Assembly (NCBI RefSeq): GCF_024713945.1
Contig: NC_134677.1
Coordinates: 6,637,001 to 6,701,000 of the forward strand
Source: Dermatophagoides farinae
Taxonomy: Eukaryota > Arthropoda > Arachnida > Sarcoptiformes > Pyroglyphidae
DNA length: 64,000 nt
Reading direction: 5' to 3'
Part shown: positions 40,601-52,550 of the stretch, piece by piece
Numbering within the stretch: the stretch's first letter is position 1
Layout: the number at the start of each line of letters is the position of its first letter
Program-made: the position numbers and the translations under genes
The notes under the pieces: generated by a model
The model's input: only the letters and a program-made list of their open reading frames with translations
Databases searched by the model: none
Told to the model about the DNA's origin: nothing

Positions 40601-41886
40601 CACCATACCATTGTTATGTACAACAAAAACATCCAACAGTGATGGCCTACGCGGCACCACCAAACGTACAAATTCGTCAAACGATACGTGCACATCATTT
40701 TGCTAGTGGTGATAATATTCAACAAAATCATCATACTCAATTCCCTGATCCAAGTGAGATTCGTCGTCGTGATGGCCTTTATGCTTATCCACAAGTATTG
40801 ATCAGAAAAGATGATACACGTTCAAATCAAAACAAAATAAATGAAAATTGTGATCAATCAGCCGAAGAAAAAGATGAATTAGAGGCGTTTGTTCAGCAAG
40901 AACATCAACGCACTGAAAGGATAAAGAAACGATATTCGTTCACTGAAGATGATGATCCAACATTTGGATTTGCTCGACGTCCATCAGTTAGAGGAATACG
41001 ACCAAAATTTGGCCAATCTAATGAAATCATTAAACAACTTAATGTAAAAACACAATCCGGATTGAATACGACGTCAAACAATGCAACCATTCGTCAAGTG
41101 ACTAATCATCCGATCTATGTAGAGAAACCAGCAACGATAGCATCTTGCTCTACACTACCAAAAAATCTACAACAACATCCTCAATTCATGCAAATCAATC
41201 ATGCAAATAATCCATCACAGCATCCGCATATGATTTCTATTGTAAAGAAAATCGACGATATGCATGTCACACCAAACAATAACAAGAATATTCTAAATGC
41301 GCAACAAGCAAACATTGCACAAATACAAGTTAAATCACAGACACTTCCTCGACAACTGTCTCAAGCACAAAAGATTGCCATACACACTGGTGGTGCACCG
41401 GAAATTGGTGGCCCAACAGCCACACAGCATGAAATTGTACGAATAATTGATGCAAGCATGTTAAATGGTCCTGCTGTAGCATTTTCTCGTGATCAATTAA
41501 AACTTCATCTGCAAAAAACGATGGAAAGACAGCAGCAGCAGCAGCAACAACAACAACAACAACAACAACATCAACAACAAACAAATTCTTTGCATCAGCC
41601 TAAATTGATCGCTCAACATGTTCAGATTGCTTCGCGTGCTCAATCGACACAACAGAATCATGATGAATCAAAACGTGTGCCTCAACAACAACAACAACAT
41701 CAGCAAGCAGCATTTTCACCAAATCATCCTATTACTAACAATCATAACAACCAGAGTACAATAAATGCTAATGAATCGATGTTGTCCACTAAAAAACAAC
41801 ATCTCGATTCTAGCAAAACAAACCTAGTCAATTCATCGGAGAATAAATCCAATACTGATGTAGTTTATTATTCTTTGAATGTTTAA
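37666..41886 (+). CDS. Uncharacterised 1406-residue Ser/Asn/Gln-rich protein with RVxF and Pro-Tyr motifs
   Basis: I do not recognise this gene. One exon encodes all 1406 residues; an in-frame TGA at 37642-37644 makes ATG 37666 the first possible start in this exon. Most of the protein is predicted disorder: Ser, Asn, Gln, Thr runs, an Asp/Glu-rich part (about 220-260) and a long Gln run (about 1288-1305). Two islands look ordered. Island 1 (about 110-215): SLKSLLKKKIDPTQDF, then KRVKFSETMQVFCYE, where R137-V138-K139-F140 fits the PP1-docking RVxF consensus, then two Pro-Tyr motifs PPAEY (178-182) and PPPDY (190-194). Island 2 (about 1065-1116) is Glu/Lys-rich and then IKKRYSFTEDDDPTFGFA and RRPSVRGIRPKFG, with a PKA-type RRPS site. 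No signal peptide or transmembrane segment is seen. A phosphatase-linked scaffold is a guess from motifs alone. Confidence 0.85.
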   Translation: MTDHPCHSNNLTSSSTTSLTTTNQCENNETNGQQRCCQSKNNNCNDNELTIIEINSKQQTTKMSCSQKNSENSDDQSDHSVTTTTSSSTSSSTKNTTLSTSGIDVKSDLSDGKRSLKSLLKKKIDPTQDFIKSHNKRVKFSETMQVFCYEMPDNQMPQIIALKPDVNLMEFQSFMYDPPAEYQDLLTFEPPPDYRDFIANSLNVFRNEVTFDFIDDDDDSENDSKDSIRNSEIYSGNKLNNHAFDQNQNSKWQSMILNNNLDSLEEEQIIGVLKEDDILQAIGSQVTLPESQSNNGSRPTNGNDEENEFDTVNNYEENLSSADFPVHHLNSYFLDSAGNINEDDDEVCCVDSSPNGSLQDLASDSSITSQDTIILINQNKTFHLESVKQTPPNDNSITNNENIYENLQPCHREISVITQMVNCGASPLSSTVTTNNNSSSSGSDSQDSVKNQNNSKNNNLINEALYENTGELLSNKINGNSLVANQVKNFENRLSTSSSEDSKNSDNEFSNSTSNNNNNNNNNNDNDNQTINATPSTTTENRQQNFKQNILFYEKIMEQQQQQNLPNYNNKNQTFNQNEVANSVTVNMQVNAPPMTAGNKFIGITNGGGPILQQQHAVISSNNLMPLPCYAILETNRTSSSSSLSSASSSSSSLVPPTVSCPTAQQNSQTLPLLISTSANIQQIKSQTSPNSNSPVSSSSSSSTTNLMNHEQFGTVSKNSNSPNPSSTTVQQIHISIPDNNKSSNSVNFSPNESNVNMNATYSNISGHPVDHANNVSPRMATGQQHICIVNNPGTTTLRPGQVIYRYPYAVIQPGMNGVSTIRPVQYIVQAAPTSANTANGGTNSTASIIYNPKLLVSNQLGSYTISSVQPPPPSSSNVSGSSPSGSSTTSSSSSASSMVTNSSSLSNNNTNQTINVIPKPTTATIIQQAQIVVPNSSIDATQPNTVPVRRIIVPQGATLLAPRIMQLHHPQHKQPPVPPYHCYVQQKHPTVMAYAAPPNVQIRQTIRAHHFASGDNIQQNHHTQFPDPSEIRRRDGLYAYPQVLIRKDDTRSNQNKINENCDQSAEEKDELEAFVQQEHQRTERIKKRYSFTEDDDPTFGFARRPSVRGIRPKFGQSNEIIKQLNVKTQSGLNTTSNNATIRQVTNHPIYVEKPATIASCSTLPKNLQQHPQFMQINHANNPSQHPHMISIVKKIDDMHVTPNNNKNILNAQQANIAQIQVKSQTLPRQLSQAQKIAIHTGGAPEIGGPTATQHEIVRIIDASMLNGPAVAFSRDQLKLHLQKTMERQQQQQQQQQQQQQHQQQTNSLHQPKLIAQHVQIASRAQSTQQNHDESKRVPQQQQQHQQAAFSPNHPITNNHNNQSTINANESMLSTKKQHLDSSKTNLVNSSENKSNTDVVYYSLNV

Positions 41887-43906
41887 ACAAATTTTTTGCC
41901 ATAAATAAATATAAATATAATGAGTATAAAATAATTGAATATGATTTTCAAAATAAGCTCGAAATGTATGGCGAATGGTTGTGTGTTTGATGTGCTTTTC
42001 AGTATTGGTCATTCATTCTCTTTTTTTTCTAAAAAACAAAAATTGTGATTTATTTTTTCTGCTGTCAGTTTTAATATGATCGCCCACCATTATCTCTCTT
42101 TCTCTCTCTCTCTCACAACAAACACACCTTTTCTTCTCATCACAAAAAAAAAAATAAAATGCAAATCTAAGTCTCTAACTTTTTTTCAGAATCTTAGAAT
42201 CTCTTTGATATAAAATATCTTTGATATTTTTTTGCTCTCGTTTCTTTCTTTTTGTCTGCAAAAAAAAATTATTAATATAATTGATAATGATAATGTTTCA
42301 TCTAAATGACGATGATTAGTGTTTTCTTTTTTTTTCACCAGAATTTTGTTTTGTTTTCATTCATTTGTTGTCGTTGAGTTTTTTTTTCTTTCTCTTCTAT
42401 CGCTACAATTGTACTCTATATTCACATCGATTAGTTAGGACAAATTAATTACACACATCCATTCAAACTTACATACAATGATGATGATGATGATTCCTAT
42501 ATAGTTATAATCAATCGATGTAAAACTCATTGTTCATCACGTGATAAAATTGTTAATGATTATTATTATGAATTTCTTTTTCATTCGTATCTTTTTCGAT
42601 AATGACAAAACATACACACACACACACACATCCATTATATGCATACATACTCGAAATGTATTGGCTGTAGTTTATTATATAAAGTTTAAGTTTTATTGAG
42701 AAAACAAATAATTTCATTTCAACATGCCGGAATATTTCAAATTTTCGGATTGACATTTGTCAATCGGAACAAACAAACAAAAAAGACATTTTCTCTTTTA
42801 TCATCATGAAACTAAACCCCCCGCAAAGATACACAAACAAACACACACACACATTGTGATGATCGATCCAACACGTTATCGCTGTTGTTGCCAAAAAAAA
42901 AAAAAAATTTGATCGAATGTTCGAATGAACACAAAAAAAAAGTTTTTTTTTGTTGCAATTCAATTCTCATTGTTGAACATTTGATGTTTTTTCTTTTTCC
43001 TGTTTTGTACATAATGATGATGATGATGATGATAATAATGATAATAATGATAATAAAGGTGTCAACCTAAATGATGATCTGAGTTTTTTTTTTCTAATTT
43101 ATGATTGTTCTCGTTGTTATTGCTGTTGCCGTTGTTGTTGTTGTTGTTGTTGGTCATGATAGAATGAAAACAAACAAATAAACAGACACACCCATTGAAA
43201 AAATTTTTTTTTCATAAAATAAAATGAATCAAATTAGTTTGTATCAATATTTCAAATTAATTTAATTTTAATAATAATCAATTAATAAAATTGAATTTTT
43301 TTTCATTCAATCCATTTCAATCGAATCGAGTGTATTCATTCATTAGAAAAAATTTCTAACCAATAATTTTATTAGCGCAACGCCCGTGTTATAAATAAAT
43401 TCTTGTTTCCATAGTATTCATTTCGATTGACAAAAAAAAAAAAACAAAACAAAACAATGAATCTCCGAAAATCCAAAAAAAAAAAAACGTGCACAGGTGT
43501 GCACTATGTGTGAATTATAATAAAGTCCGATTTTGTTTACATTTAGGTTTAACCATCTATAGATGATTCATAGTTGAATTTTGGTTCCGTCGAACGTATT
43601 TACTCTATTGATGGTGTGGCTGTGTTACTCAAGTCATTCATCCGAATTCATCCATAAAAACTGGTTGATAATGATGACAATAGAGCACCCAATGCCAACG
43701 TTATCTTTTCAGGATTCATATTTATTTATTATGATAATCACCTGTCGGTTAAACAATTGTCATGAATGTGACATGTTGAACAACGAGCATTTCATCGCAA
43801 TCATCAAAAAGCATCCTACAATCGCATGGATTTATTCATTGTGTTCGAATATAAATAAAATTTTATTTTGATCATCATTTTTTTTGGCCATTTTTAAACA
43901 ATAAAT
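41887..43906. other. Intergenic region
   Basis: Two kilobases of AT-rich DNA with CA/TG and GAT runs and A/T homopolymers. A palindrome CATCTATAGATG occurs near 43555. A 96-codon frame at 43581-43871 has no recognisable family features. No gene is called. Confidence 0.5.
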
Positions 43907-45565
43907 ATGCTTTATTATTATATTTCTCTGTTGAAGTTTTTAATTATTTTTTCATTCTACACCTATTCGTATGGTAAGCTATAATAAAATTTTTCAACTA
44001 ATGATACCTTATTACAATCAATTTAGAGTCAAACTGTACAGGAAATTGTGTGGAAAATTTTCGCCGTAAATGGCCAAAATTGGATTTTGAATTTTACTAT
44101 GATCAACCGAATCATTCTTTTTCCGAAAATGGCTCTTTTATCGATTTTCCATATTCAGTATTTAATCAATTTCCATCAGAATCAACACTAACTACACCTA
44201 GCATCATTCAAACTATACCAAATTTAACAACAATTTTACCTTCATCGGTGACTACTTCAAATATAATCCATAATCGAACAGGTGAAAAATTTTTACTTTT
44301 ATTACTTCTATAACTTAACGGATTTCTTTTATAGAATCAGCTAATTGTACGAAAGATGAAAATAATTCGATAAATATTACGGAAGCGGAACCTTATCTTA
44401 TTAAAACAAGTAAATTGAATAATTTTTTTACCATAAACTGTATAATAATAATAAAAAAAAATTCAAATTATAAATTAGGCTTGCATTATCTGGATAAATC
44501 ATCATCATTGAATATAACCAAAGAAAATTTAACCAAACATTTTCAAAATAAATTGATAAAAGTCTATGAATACGGATTACAGAAACAAGACAATTTTGAA
44601 CAGGATTTTCTTGAGCTTAATGTATGTATAATTGCATATCCATTGAAATCTTTTAATAAATTATTTTGCCCGTAAAAAAAAAGATTCAACATATAATAAT
44701 CGATGAAAAAAAGGAAACAATCGAAATTATTTATAATCTAAGAAAGAATGGAACTTTGATGTCATACGAAGACGTCAACAATTTGATGACGTTAATACCG
44801 GCCGATCTCATTCATAATTTAACAGGGTTTCCTGTTATAACTAAAGTCGAAGGTAAAATTGTATCATCACCATTTTCACATTGTTTAATCTTTATTTTAA
44901 TTTTTTTTTCAGCCTACAATGTGAAGAATACATCTGAAGCAAATACAGCTCAAATCAATTGGATTAATTTGACATCCATGTTGATTATTCTTGGCTTATT
45001 ATTACTACTACTGTTTTGTACATTTTGTCTTTATTTTTGTATGTGTAGAAAAGATCGTGAAGATTGGATTGAAAACATTAATCAAGAGATTAGCAGATCA
45101 TTGCCTGCCAATAGTTCATCAGTACAAAGATTAAATGAACACATTAATTGGAATAGTGTTGCATCAAGCACTGATGATCTTGCAGCATCATTTTCTGGTA
45201 CAGAAATCAAAAAAATCGATAAAAGCAGCCAATATGATTATTCGACATTACAGTCAGCAACCAAGACTTGGCAAACTTTTCCCAAACGTATATCATCATC
45301 ATCATCAGTATCAAATAACGTTAAACAGCAATTCATACCGGTCCATTATAATAGCAATGTAACTGGTCGCCATAATTCTGATTATGATCGAATCAGTTAT
45401 ATTCATAGCCGTGAAACAATCCAAGAGACGCACAAACATCCAAATATTTTGGAAATAAAACTAAGCGAAGAAACGCAATCAATTGTTAAAGAAATTCGTA
45501 AAGAATTAAATCGATATAATCAAAGAAAAATCTTGAATGATGACAGCTCAACAAGTGAAGCATAA
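43907..45565 (+). CDS. Unrecognised type I single-pass membrane protein with a SEA-like extracellular module
   Basis: Six exons with consistent phases: 43907-43973, 44027-44281, 44335-44409, 44479-44621, 44684-44852, 44913-45565; 453 residues. Exon 1 is a signal peptide (about 1-21). The ectodomain (22-255) has several N-glycosylation sequons, a short Cys pair (CTGNC), a Ser/Thr-rich stretch and then an alpha/beta-looking segment (about 145-236: NLTKHFQNKLIKVYEYGLQK, DEKKETIEIIYNLRKNG, SYEDVNNLMTLIPADLIHNL). Its size and membrane-proximal place recall SEA or SEA-like modules, but no cleavage motif is obvious. The transmembrane helix is about 256-279, followed by CMCRKD; four Cys nearby could be palmitoylated. 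The cytoplasmic tail of about 170 residues is Ser-rich. Intron 4 has a poor acceptor (A-run then AG). I cannot name an orthologue. Confidence 0.75.
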
Positions 45566-45569
45566 TGAT

Positions 45570-45575
45570 TTTATT
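45570..45575 (-). terminator. Candidate polyadenylation signal of INTS11
   Basis: TTTATT on the plus strand (AATAAA on the minus strand), 89 nt past the INTS11 stop and only 5 bases after the stop codon of the convergent gene (45563-45565). Cleavage beyond it would extend the INTS11 message into the other gene's coding region. Confidence 0.45.
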
Positions 45576-45663
45576 ATAATGATTAAAACATATTTTGACA
45601 TGTAAAAGTCAAATTTTTATCAACTTGTGTTCAATATAATGATGATGAAAAAGAATCAATGAA

Positions 45664-47724
45664 TCACTTGGTACTGTAAAAACATCGATTTAATCCTTGT
45701 ATGTAATTCAAAAGAAAACTTCCCAATGCTTCGTCCTGTATTATAATGAAAAAGAATTAAAATTAATATAATTATTATACTTTTAATGAGAAAAAAAACC
45801 ATACCTCTTCTGGCCATTTAATGATGATGTCTTTATTACTTTGATTGTATTCGTTTGGTTGAACTTGAATTAAAACTTGAGAAATTAGTACTTCAGTTTC
45901 GTTAGGTTTGTTTATCACATGTTGATCACTAAGTTTGCTTTTCAATTTTTCATAGATAACCTGTGTTATTTCTTCAGTTGATAGCAAATCGGATTGTTCT
46001 TTTTCCAACTTAATATAAGTTTTAAATGTTATATTAAATGGTTTAATTCCATATTGTTCGAATTCATCTTTACTACATAAGAGAGTAGAATTATTGCTAT
46101 CAATTTTTAATGTTCCATGCATTAATTTCTGTCTTTTCGGATCAGAAATTCCAGAAGTAATTGTTCGTTTTAGAAAGTTAACATCTACATCAACAGCCTG
46201 TGAGATCGGAATATCAATATTTATTGTTTCACCATTCGCTGGATAGTAGCAATCAATATGGAATTCATTTTTGATCTTTCCATGTAAGAAGGCCATTTTA
46301 GAAGCTTCACCATGAACCAGTACGACATTTTTTGGTTCACATTGATTGATCAATGTCATTATACCTTTTGCATCGGCATGAGCACTGAATGACATATAAC
46401 GAACCTGTAATTTAACGTCGACAAATTGTTTGTTTTCAAATTCAATTTTTTTGGCGCCATTCAACAAACGATAACCAACAGTGCCAGCTACACAATAACC
46501 AGGCATTATGACCATGTTATTTGGATCAGGAGCCCATTTTCGAAACAATTGCAAAGACAGGCCAGCATGTAACATTCCAGGCGTAGCAAATACAACCATC
46601 GGTTCTTTATTATCTGCATATGCCCTATCGAATGGTTTGATATGTCGAAATTCAAACATATTACGTTTAACAAAAGTTTTCTTAATCTTTTGATTAGTCC
46701 AAGGAATAAAAAGCTTGTAATAATTTGTTGCTTTTTCAGTAAGACCAACTGCGAAATATATTGGTGTCTTAAGATTCATTCGGTCCCAATAAGTTTCCAA
46801 TAGAATACACAATTCTTGAGCTCGTCCAAGAGCAAATACAGGAATTAAAACTTTGCCACCACGTTCGATGCATTCATGAACTTTCATCAAAAAATCTCTT
46901 TCACGACATCTTTTGGAATCACGAATAGTGGTTGCATAAGTGCTTTCTGTTATAAGGACATCTGGTCGACATTTATCAATCCAAGCACTACCTAAATGAC
47001 GATCAGGGGTCATGTTATAATCTCCAGTATAGACTAAGGAATGCTGTCCAGATTTTATATGAAACATTGCAGCTCCTAAAACATGGCCAGCATAATATGC
47101 TTTAATTTCCAATTCATCATTTACTTTGACAGTTTCATGAAGATTCACAGGAATAACTTTTCGCATGCAATCTTTAATCATTTGTGATGTGAAGAAATTT
47201 GTTTCTCCTTTCCGTTCAACCGTGATTTTACGGAAATCTTCCTAAAATTTAAAAAATTAGAGCTTATAAATTGTATAAGTTTGATAACTGACCAATAAAA
47301 TTGGACAAATAGCTTTTGTTGGATGAGTCATATAGATTGGTCCTTTATATCCAACCATTTCTGTCATGTATGGTAAAGCACCACAATGATCCAAGTGAAA
47401 ATGTGAAATTATAACACAATCAAGATAAGAATCCAAACTTTCTTCATTACTGACATAGGAAAAATCGGGAAATCGTCGCTATTCAAAAAAAACAACGATA
47501 ATTACAAAATTTTTCAAAGGAATTTTTCGTAAAAAACCTGATCATTGTATCCCATGTGCATTCCACAGTCCAACATGACTCTTTGAGAACCGATTGTGAC
47601 CAAAATACAACTTCTTCCAACATCTTGACCAGCACCTGGATGGGAAATAATATCGTTTAGAATCGAATTAATTAGATTTATAAATCATCAACATACCCAA
47701 TGGCGTGATCTTTATGTCTGACAT
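45664..47724 (-). CDS. INTS11: Integrator complex subunit 11, RNA endonuclease
   Basis: Catalytic subunit of Integrator, cleaving snRNA precursors and nascent promoter-proximal transcripts in the nucleus. Five exons: 47697-47724, 47538-47635, 47293-47478, 45805-47241 and 45664-45735; 606 residues against about 600 in human. The N-terminus [20 protein letters not shown] and the metallo-beta-lactamase motif [13 protein letters not shown] (His68, His70, Asp72, His73) are intact, as are [16 protein letters not shown], the ESTYA and [10 protein letters not shown] motifs and VHGEASKM of the beta-CASP fold. The C-terminus [13 protein letters not shown] lies in a separate small exon. The motif set matches INTS11 and not CPSF73 (which begins differently and has other C-terminal sequence). 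It is convergent with the membrane-protein gene, with 98 bp between stop codons. Confidence 0.96.
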
Positions 47725-49610
47725 TATTGGGTTTTCAAATTCCAAGCTCAATTCATGTCCAAAAAATATATAAACAATAATAATTCAGATTCTATGACCG
47801 GCAAAATGTTTGGCTTTGTTTTGATATTTCGGTATCGATTGTATCGCGATAGCGTATAAAAATGAGCCTTGTTCACATTCCAAATTCGAATATTAACTGA
47901 AGAAAAGACATTAGCGCGATGTATGAATAGATTCTATCGGATAGTTAATGAACGATGGAATGAAAATATGGCCTCAAGTGTTTAATATTCTGTTTTTTTT
48001 TTTGCTTGAAAAAGATAAGCAATTTCATATTCGATACGATTTTCGAACATATGAGGCTAATGATCATATATTGTTGAAATGTTTATTATTTATAAAATTA
48101 ACCATCATAATAATATTGTTCGAAGAAAATGACGATAAAATGTGTTAGCACCATATCAAGGTGTAATAAAAAAAAGCTATATCGGCTTTTTTAGAAATCA
48201 TGGATCTATTTGCACTATTTGGAATACTGAATCATTGTTCCACATCATTCACAAACACACACCTACAACGATGACAATCGTAATGTATTCTCTTTTTTTT
48301 ATTGTTTTAATGGTAATGGCATGATTTGCCCATTTATTAACTTATCTCAATATACATTACCATTCCATTTATGTTTGATGTTTTTCTTCAATACACATTC
48401 AATATAATCAAAATTTATTGAAGAAACAAAGAAAAAAAATTCCAGAGTGGCAAAAATTTTGTTATTTTTTTTCATTCATGTTATTTTCGTTTCATCAATA
48501 CGATTCGTTTGCAAACAAAACAAAAAAAAAAATTCTGGCAACATTAGCCACACTAAATTGTGGCAAACTTTGATTTATATATGAAAATATATCTGAACAA
48601 CAATGTATAAATGGAGTATCGATGTTCGTTTAAAGTTAAATGTAAATTTCATTTAATAATACATTGTCTTTGAATATGGATTAATTTCGATGACGTTGTA
48701 TCAAGAACAAAAAAAAATCTAAAAGTTTTTTTTCTTTATTTTTCATTCTAGTTTTCGCTATATATAATAAATAAATCGAACGTTTTATGGAACGAATAAA
48801 TTTGTAATAATCAATAATGTTTGATTGTGAATTATGATGATGATGATGATGATGATGATATCCACACAAATGGCGCCCAACAATTCATTCGAAAATTGCT
48901 TTTACCATCAATTCTATTTTTTTTTGTATTCAATGTTTTTTGTCATCATAATCATCATAATAATCATCATCAACAAAAAAAAAGTGAAAAAAAAATTTAA
49001 TCTAACTGCTCTACACACATGCCAAACAATAATAATTTTTTTTTTTTTTTTTTGGTTGACGATATTTTCATTTTTCCAATATATTCACATTATTATATGC
49101 ATTTGAATATATACAATCATCAATGGAAAAAGCTACTACGATTATTAATCGGTTTCAACAATTTTGATTCTTGAATAAAAAAAAAACGTTATTAAATTGA
49201 AATGTTGTCTCCGCCGTTTTCATGGATATTTTTTTTTTTATTCGTTCATTATTTATTCGTTTATTCAATTCTTGAAAATGTATATATATTATGTGAAAAA
49301 TTGGAAAAATTTAATTTTATAAATTGATATTACATTGGGCGTAATTTTTATAAATAGCTCGAATAGAAACCTGAAAAATTTTTCGAAAAAGATAATATCA
49401 CCGATAATGGTGATATTCAATTTCTAATAAATCTAATTTGTCATTCGCAAATAACCATCCCGTTGCCGTTTGTGTGCGTGTGTGTGTGTGTCTCTGCCAA
49501 TCGATTGATCAATATTTTTTTTTTATAATTATAGTTCCTCTATGATCAATACATTAATGATTGATTTAATTATTCGAATCATTTATCCATTCGATCGATT
49601 AATTGTAATG

Positions 49611-49666
49611 ATTTTATGATGATGATGATGATTTTATGATGATGATGATGATTTTATGATGATGAT
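49611..49666. repeat. Minisatellite, 20-bp unit, about 2.8 copies
   Basis: The unit ATTTTATGATGATGATGATG is perfect twice and followed by a truncated third copy. It may have arisen by duplication of a GAT microsatellite with its flank. Confidence 0.9.
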
Positions 49667-52518
49667 ACCAATCAATAATACCCGTATGTTATGTCCATCA
49701 GCATTTTTTCATTCTAATTTTAACTTATAATGGCATCATTGCCAAAAAAAAAAACTGATCCAAAATAAAGTTTTTTTTTCTCTCTCGTTACCATACTATG
49801 TGTGGTCTGTTTATGTTATGATGGTGTAAGTGAAAGTGTGTGTTTTGTTCCAAGATGATAAATAATAAAACAGATTACCATATTATTCCTAAATGCATCT
49901 TTCATGCCTTTTCTCTTTTATTTTTTTTTTCTTTCTGGACGAAGGATTGACATAGACACACATACACACACACACCCATCGACATTCGACAAATGAAAGC
50001 AAAAGCATCATCATCATCATCATCACCAACAACAACAAATGTTTGGCCCAAAGTACATTAAAAAGATTTTATTTCAATTTAAGTGCATTTCGTCGTTGCT
50101 TTATTAGATAAATGTGTATTCTCGTCATCATCATCATTGCTTGGGTCGTCGTCGTCGTCGTCGTTGTCGAATGCTTTTCGCGTTTGATTTGTCTTTATTG
50201 ATGCTTTTTTTTGCTCCCTATTCCATAGTATACTGATTATATAAAAAAAAATTCTAAATGTAATGCATTTCAAATATACATACATATATAGTATAAAAAG
50301 TATATTTGTATTAAAAAAAACTTGTATAATAAACTGATATCCAAATATTCACACATTACATGCATGCATATATAAGCAATGAACCTTTTTTTTCGGGACC
50401 TTTTTCTACTAATGGCCCTTGTGTTTGTTCAAGTTTTTTTTTCGTTGTTTTTTTAGCCCGGGTAAAATAGAATTGCAAATTGTAACCGGACATGTGTGTG
50501 TATTGATAAATTAACATTTAAACTAAAATCTATGCTAAATCTTATGACTTTGATTTGATTCACTTTTCTTGTATAATAAATAACTTATACTGTTATCTTA
50601 TGCTTTCAATGACCATTATTATCACTTTGACAATTCAATGCTACTATATATTGGATATATGTTAATAATTGATTGGCTAATCACAAATTCGATTATTATT
50701 ATCCCAATAATAATGATGTTAATGCTTCATATTACATCAAATGAGAAAAAAAAATGCCAAAACCAATCAAATTTGTTGTTATGGAAAAATTCGCAATAAT
50801 AATAATAATAAATTGATTGTAATATTTTCACTATTGTCAAATAACATTGTTTTGTTGGTTGTTGATAAGTTTAAGGTGAACTTTTTTTTCCTTCTTTTTT
50901 TTGGAAATAGTGAAATGAAAATTTGATTTTAATTAAACTTGTGTTGATATATTCATACACTTGGTTCAAATGTATTGCTTCTACAACAAAAAAAAAATAG
51001 TGAATTCAAATCAAACACAGAATGAATGAATGAATGTGAAACCAAATTATCCCAAATGGATTAAACAAAACAAAAAAAAAATGGTCTAGTCAATAATGGG
51101 ATCTCATGTATTTTTCTTTTCCATTTATTTATTCATACAAATAGATTGAGGAGTTGAATGTCAGTGATGACGAATAATGACAACGACAAAAAAGGTTATA
51201 ACGGATCGACCGATAGAACACACACACACTCAGACATCCATAATAATAATAGCTAGGACTCATATATCAGTATATGGGCCTCAGTTAATTATAGTAATGC
51301 ATTTTGTGGCCAGTTATAGCTTTTGATAAATACAATACAATATTGTATAATACAATGGCTGTATGGCAACGACCAACATACAAAAAAAACACACACACAT
51401 GGTAATAATTTGTTTAAGATGTTATATAACAACGGGACAAACGAAATAGTGACTGTGAATACAGACAACAACAATAACAACAACAACAACAAGCCTATTT
51501 AGCTTGATTAGGGACAATAACTAAAATTACAAATTGCTTCGTTATCAAATTGACTCGTATTCGGTTTGGATTCTGTTCTGTATTCAATTCAACCGATGAT
51601 GATTATAATGATGATGATGATGATGATGGCGATGATGACTACTAAAAGAATAATTCAAATTAAACTTTGTATTAATATAGAAGGGAATTTTTCTCTTCTT
51701 CTTCTAGTACATAGAATCATCAATCGAGTTTAATTTGTAAATTGACATTTTTTTTCCATTTGTATTGCCCTTTTTTGAATTGTTTTATTTAGGAAATGGA
51801 TTTTTTTTTTGTTTGTTTGAGATTTATTCTACATCGGGGCCATTTTCATCATAACTGGTATAATAATAATAATTATTAGGATGTTTTTCTGAAGTGATAT
51901 CGAGAAAGAAGCTCAATTACTCAATGATAATCATAATAATTAATTTGGTTGTATCAAGCTTTTAGTTCAAATAATTTTTTGGAATTTTTTTTTGTTCTGT
52001 CCATTCGTTAGTTGATATAATATATGTCAAAGTTTCATTGAGGAAAAAGAAAAAAAAATCCTACGGATCGTTAGTGTTGGCCAGAAACCAGAAGAATAAA
52101 AAATCCAAAAAAATAATATGAACAAATGAGCTTGTTAAGGGTCAATATAATAACGATAATAATAACAACAACAACAACAACAATTGAATGCAGATCTGTT
52201 GAAAAAAAGAAAAAAAATTTGTAGAATCGGATACAACAACGCATCAACTATATGCACAATAATGTGGAGGGCAATAATAAAAAAAAAATATGGATTGTTA
52301 ATATGATGGTTTCAATTCATATGATATATATCCAAAAGAAAAAATGTTTTATTATTATATGTAGTGTTTGCTATTATATAATACAATATATAGTAGTATA
52401 GATTCTGTTCATCAATTTTTTTTCGATTGTTTGGATATATTTACCACTGGAAGGCAAATCAATATCATTGGATTCAAAAAAAAAAATTGATTGGTCGATT
52501 TGATATATTCATATTCAA

Positions 52519-52543
<25 letters not shown>
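52519..52543. repeat. (TG)n microsatellite
   Basis: About twelve TG units upstream of the first LMO gene. Confidence 0.85.

Positions 52544-52550
<7 letters not shown>

Noticed and set aside
43581-43871. 96-codon frame just upstream of the membrane-protein gene
   Set aside because: No recognisable family feature, and the real signal-peptide exon starts at 43907 in a different context. A very small gene cannot be excluded.
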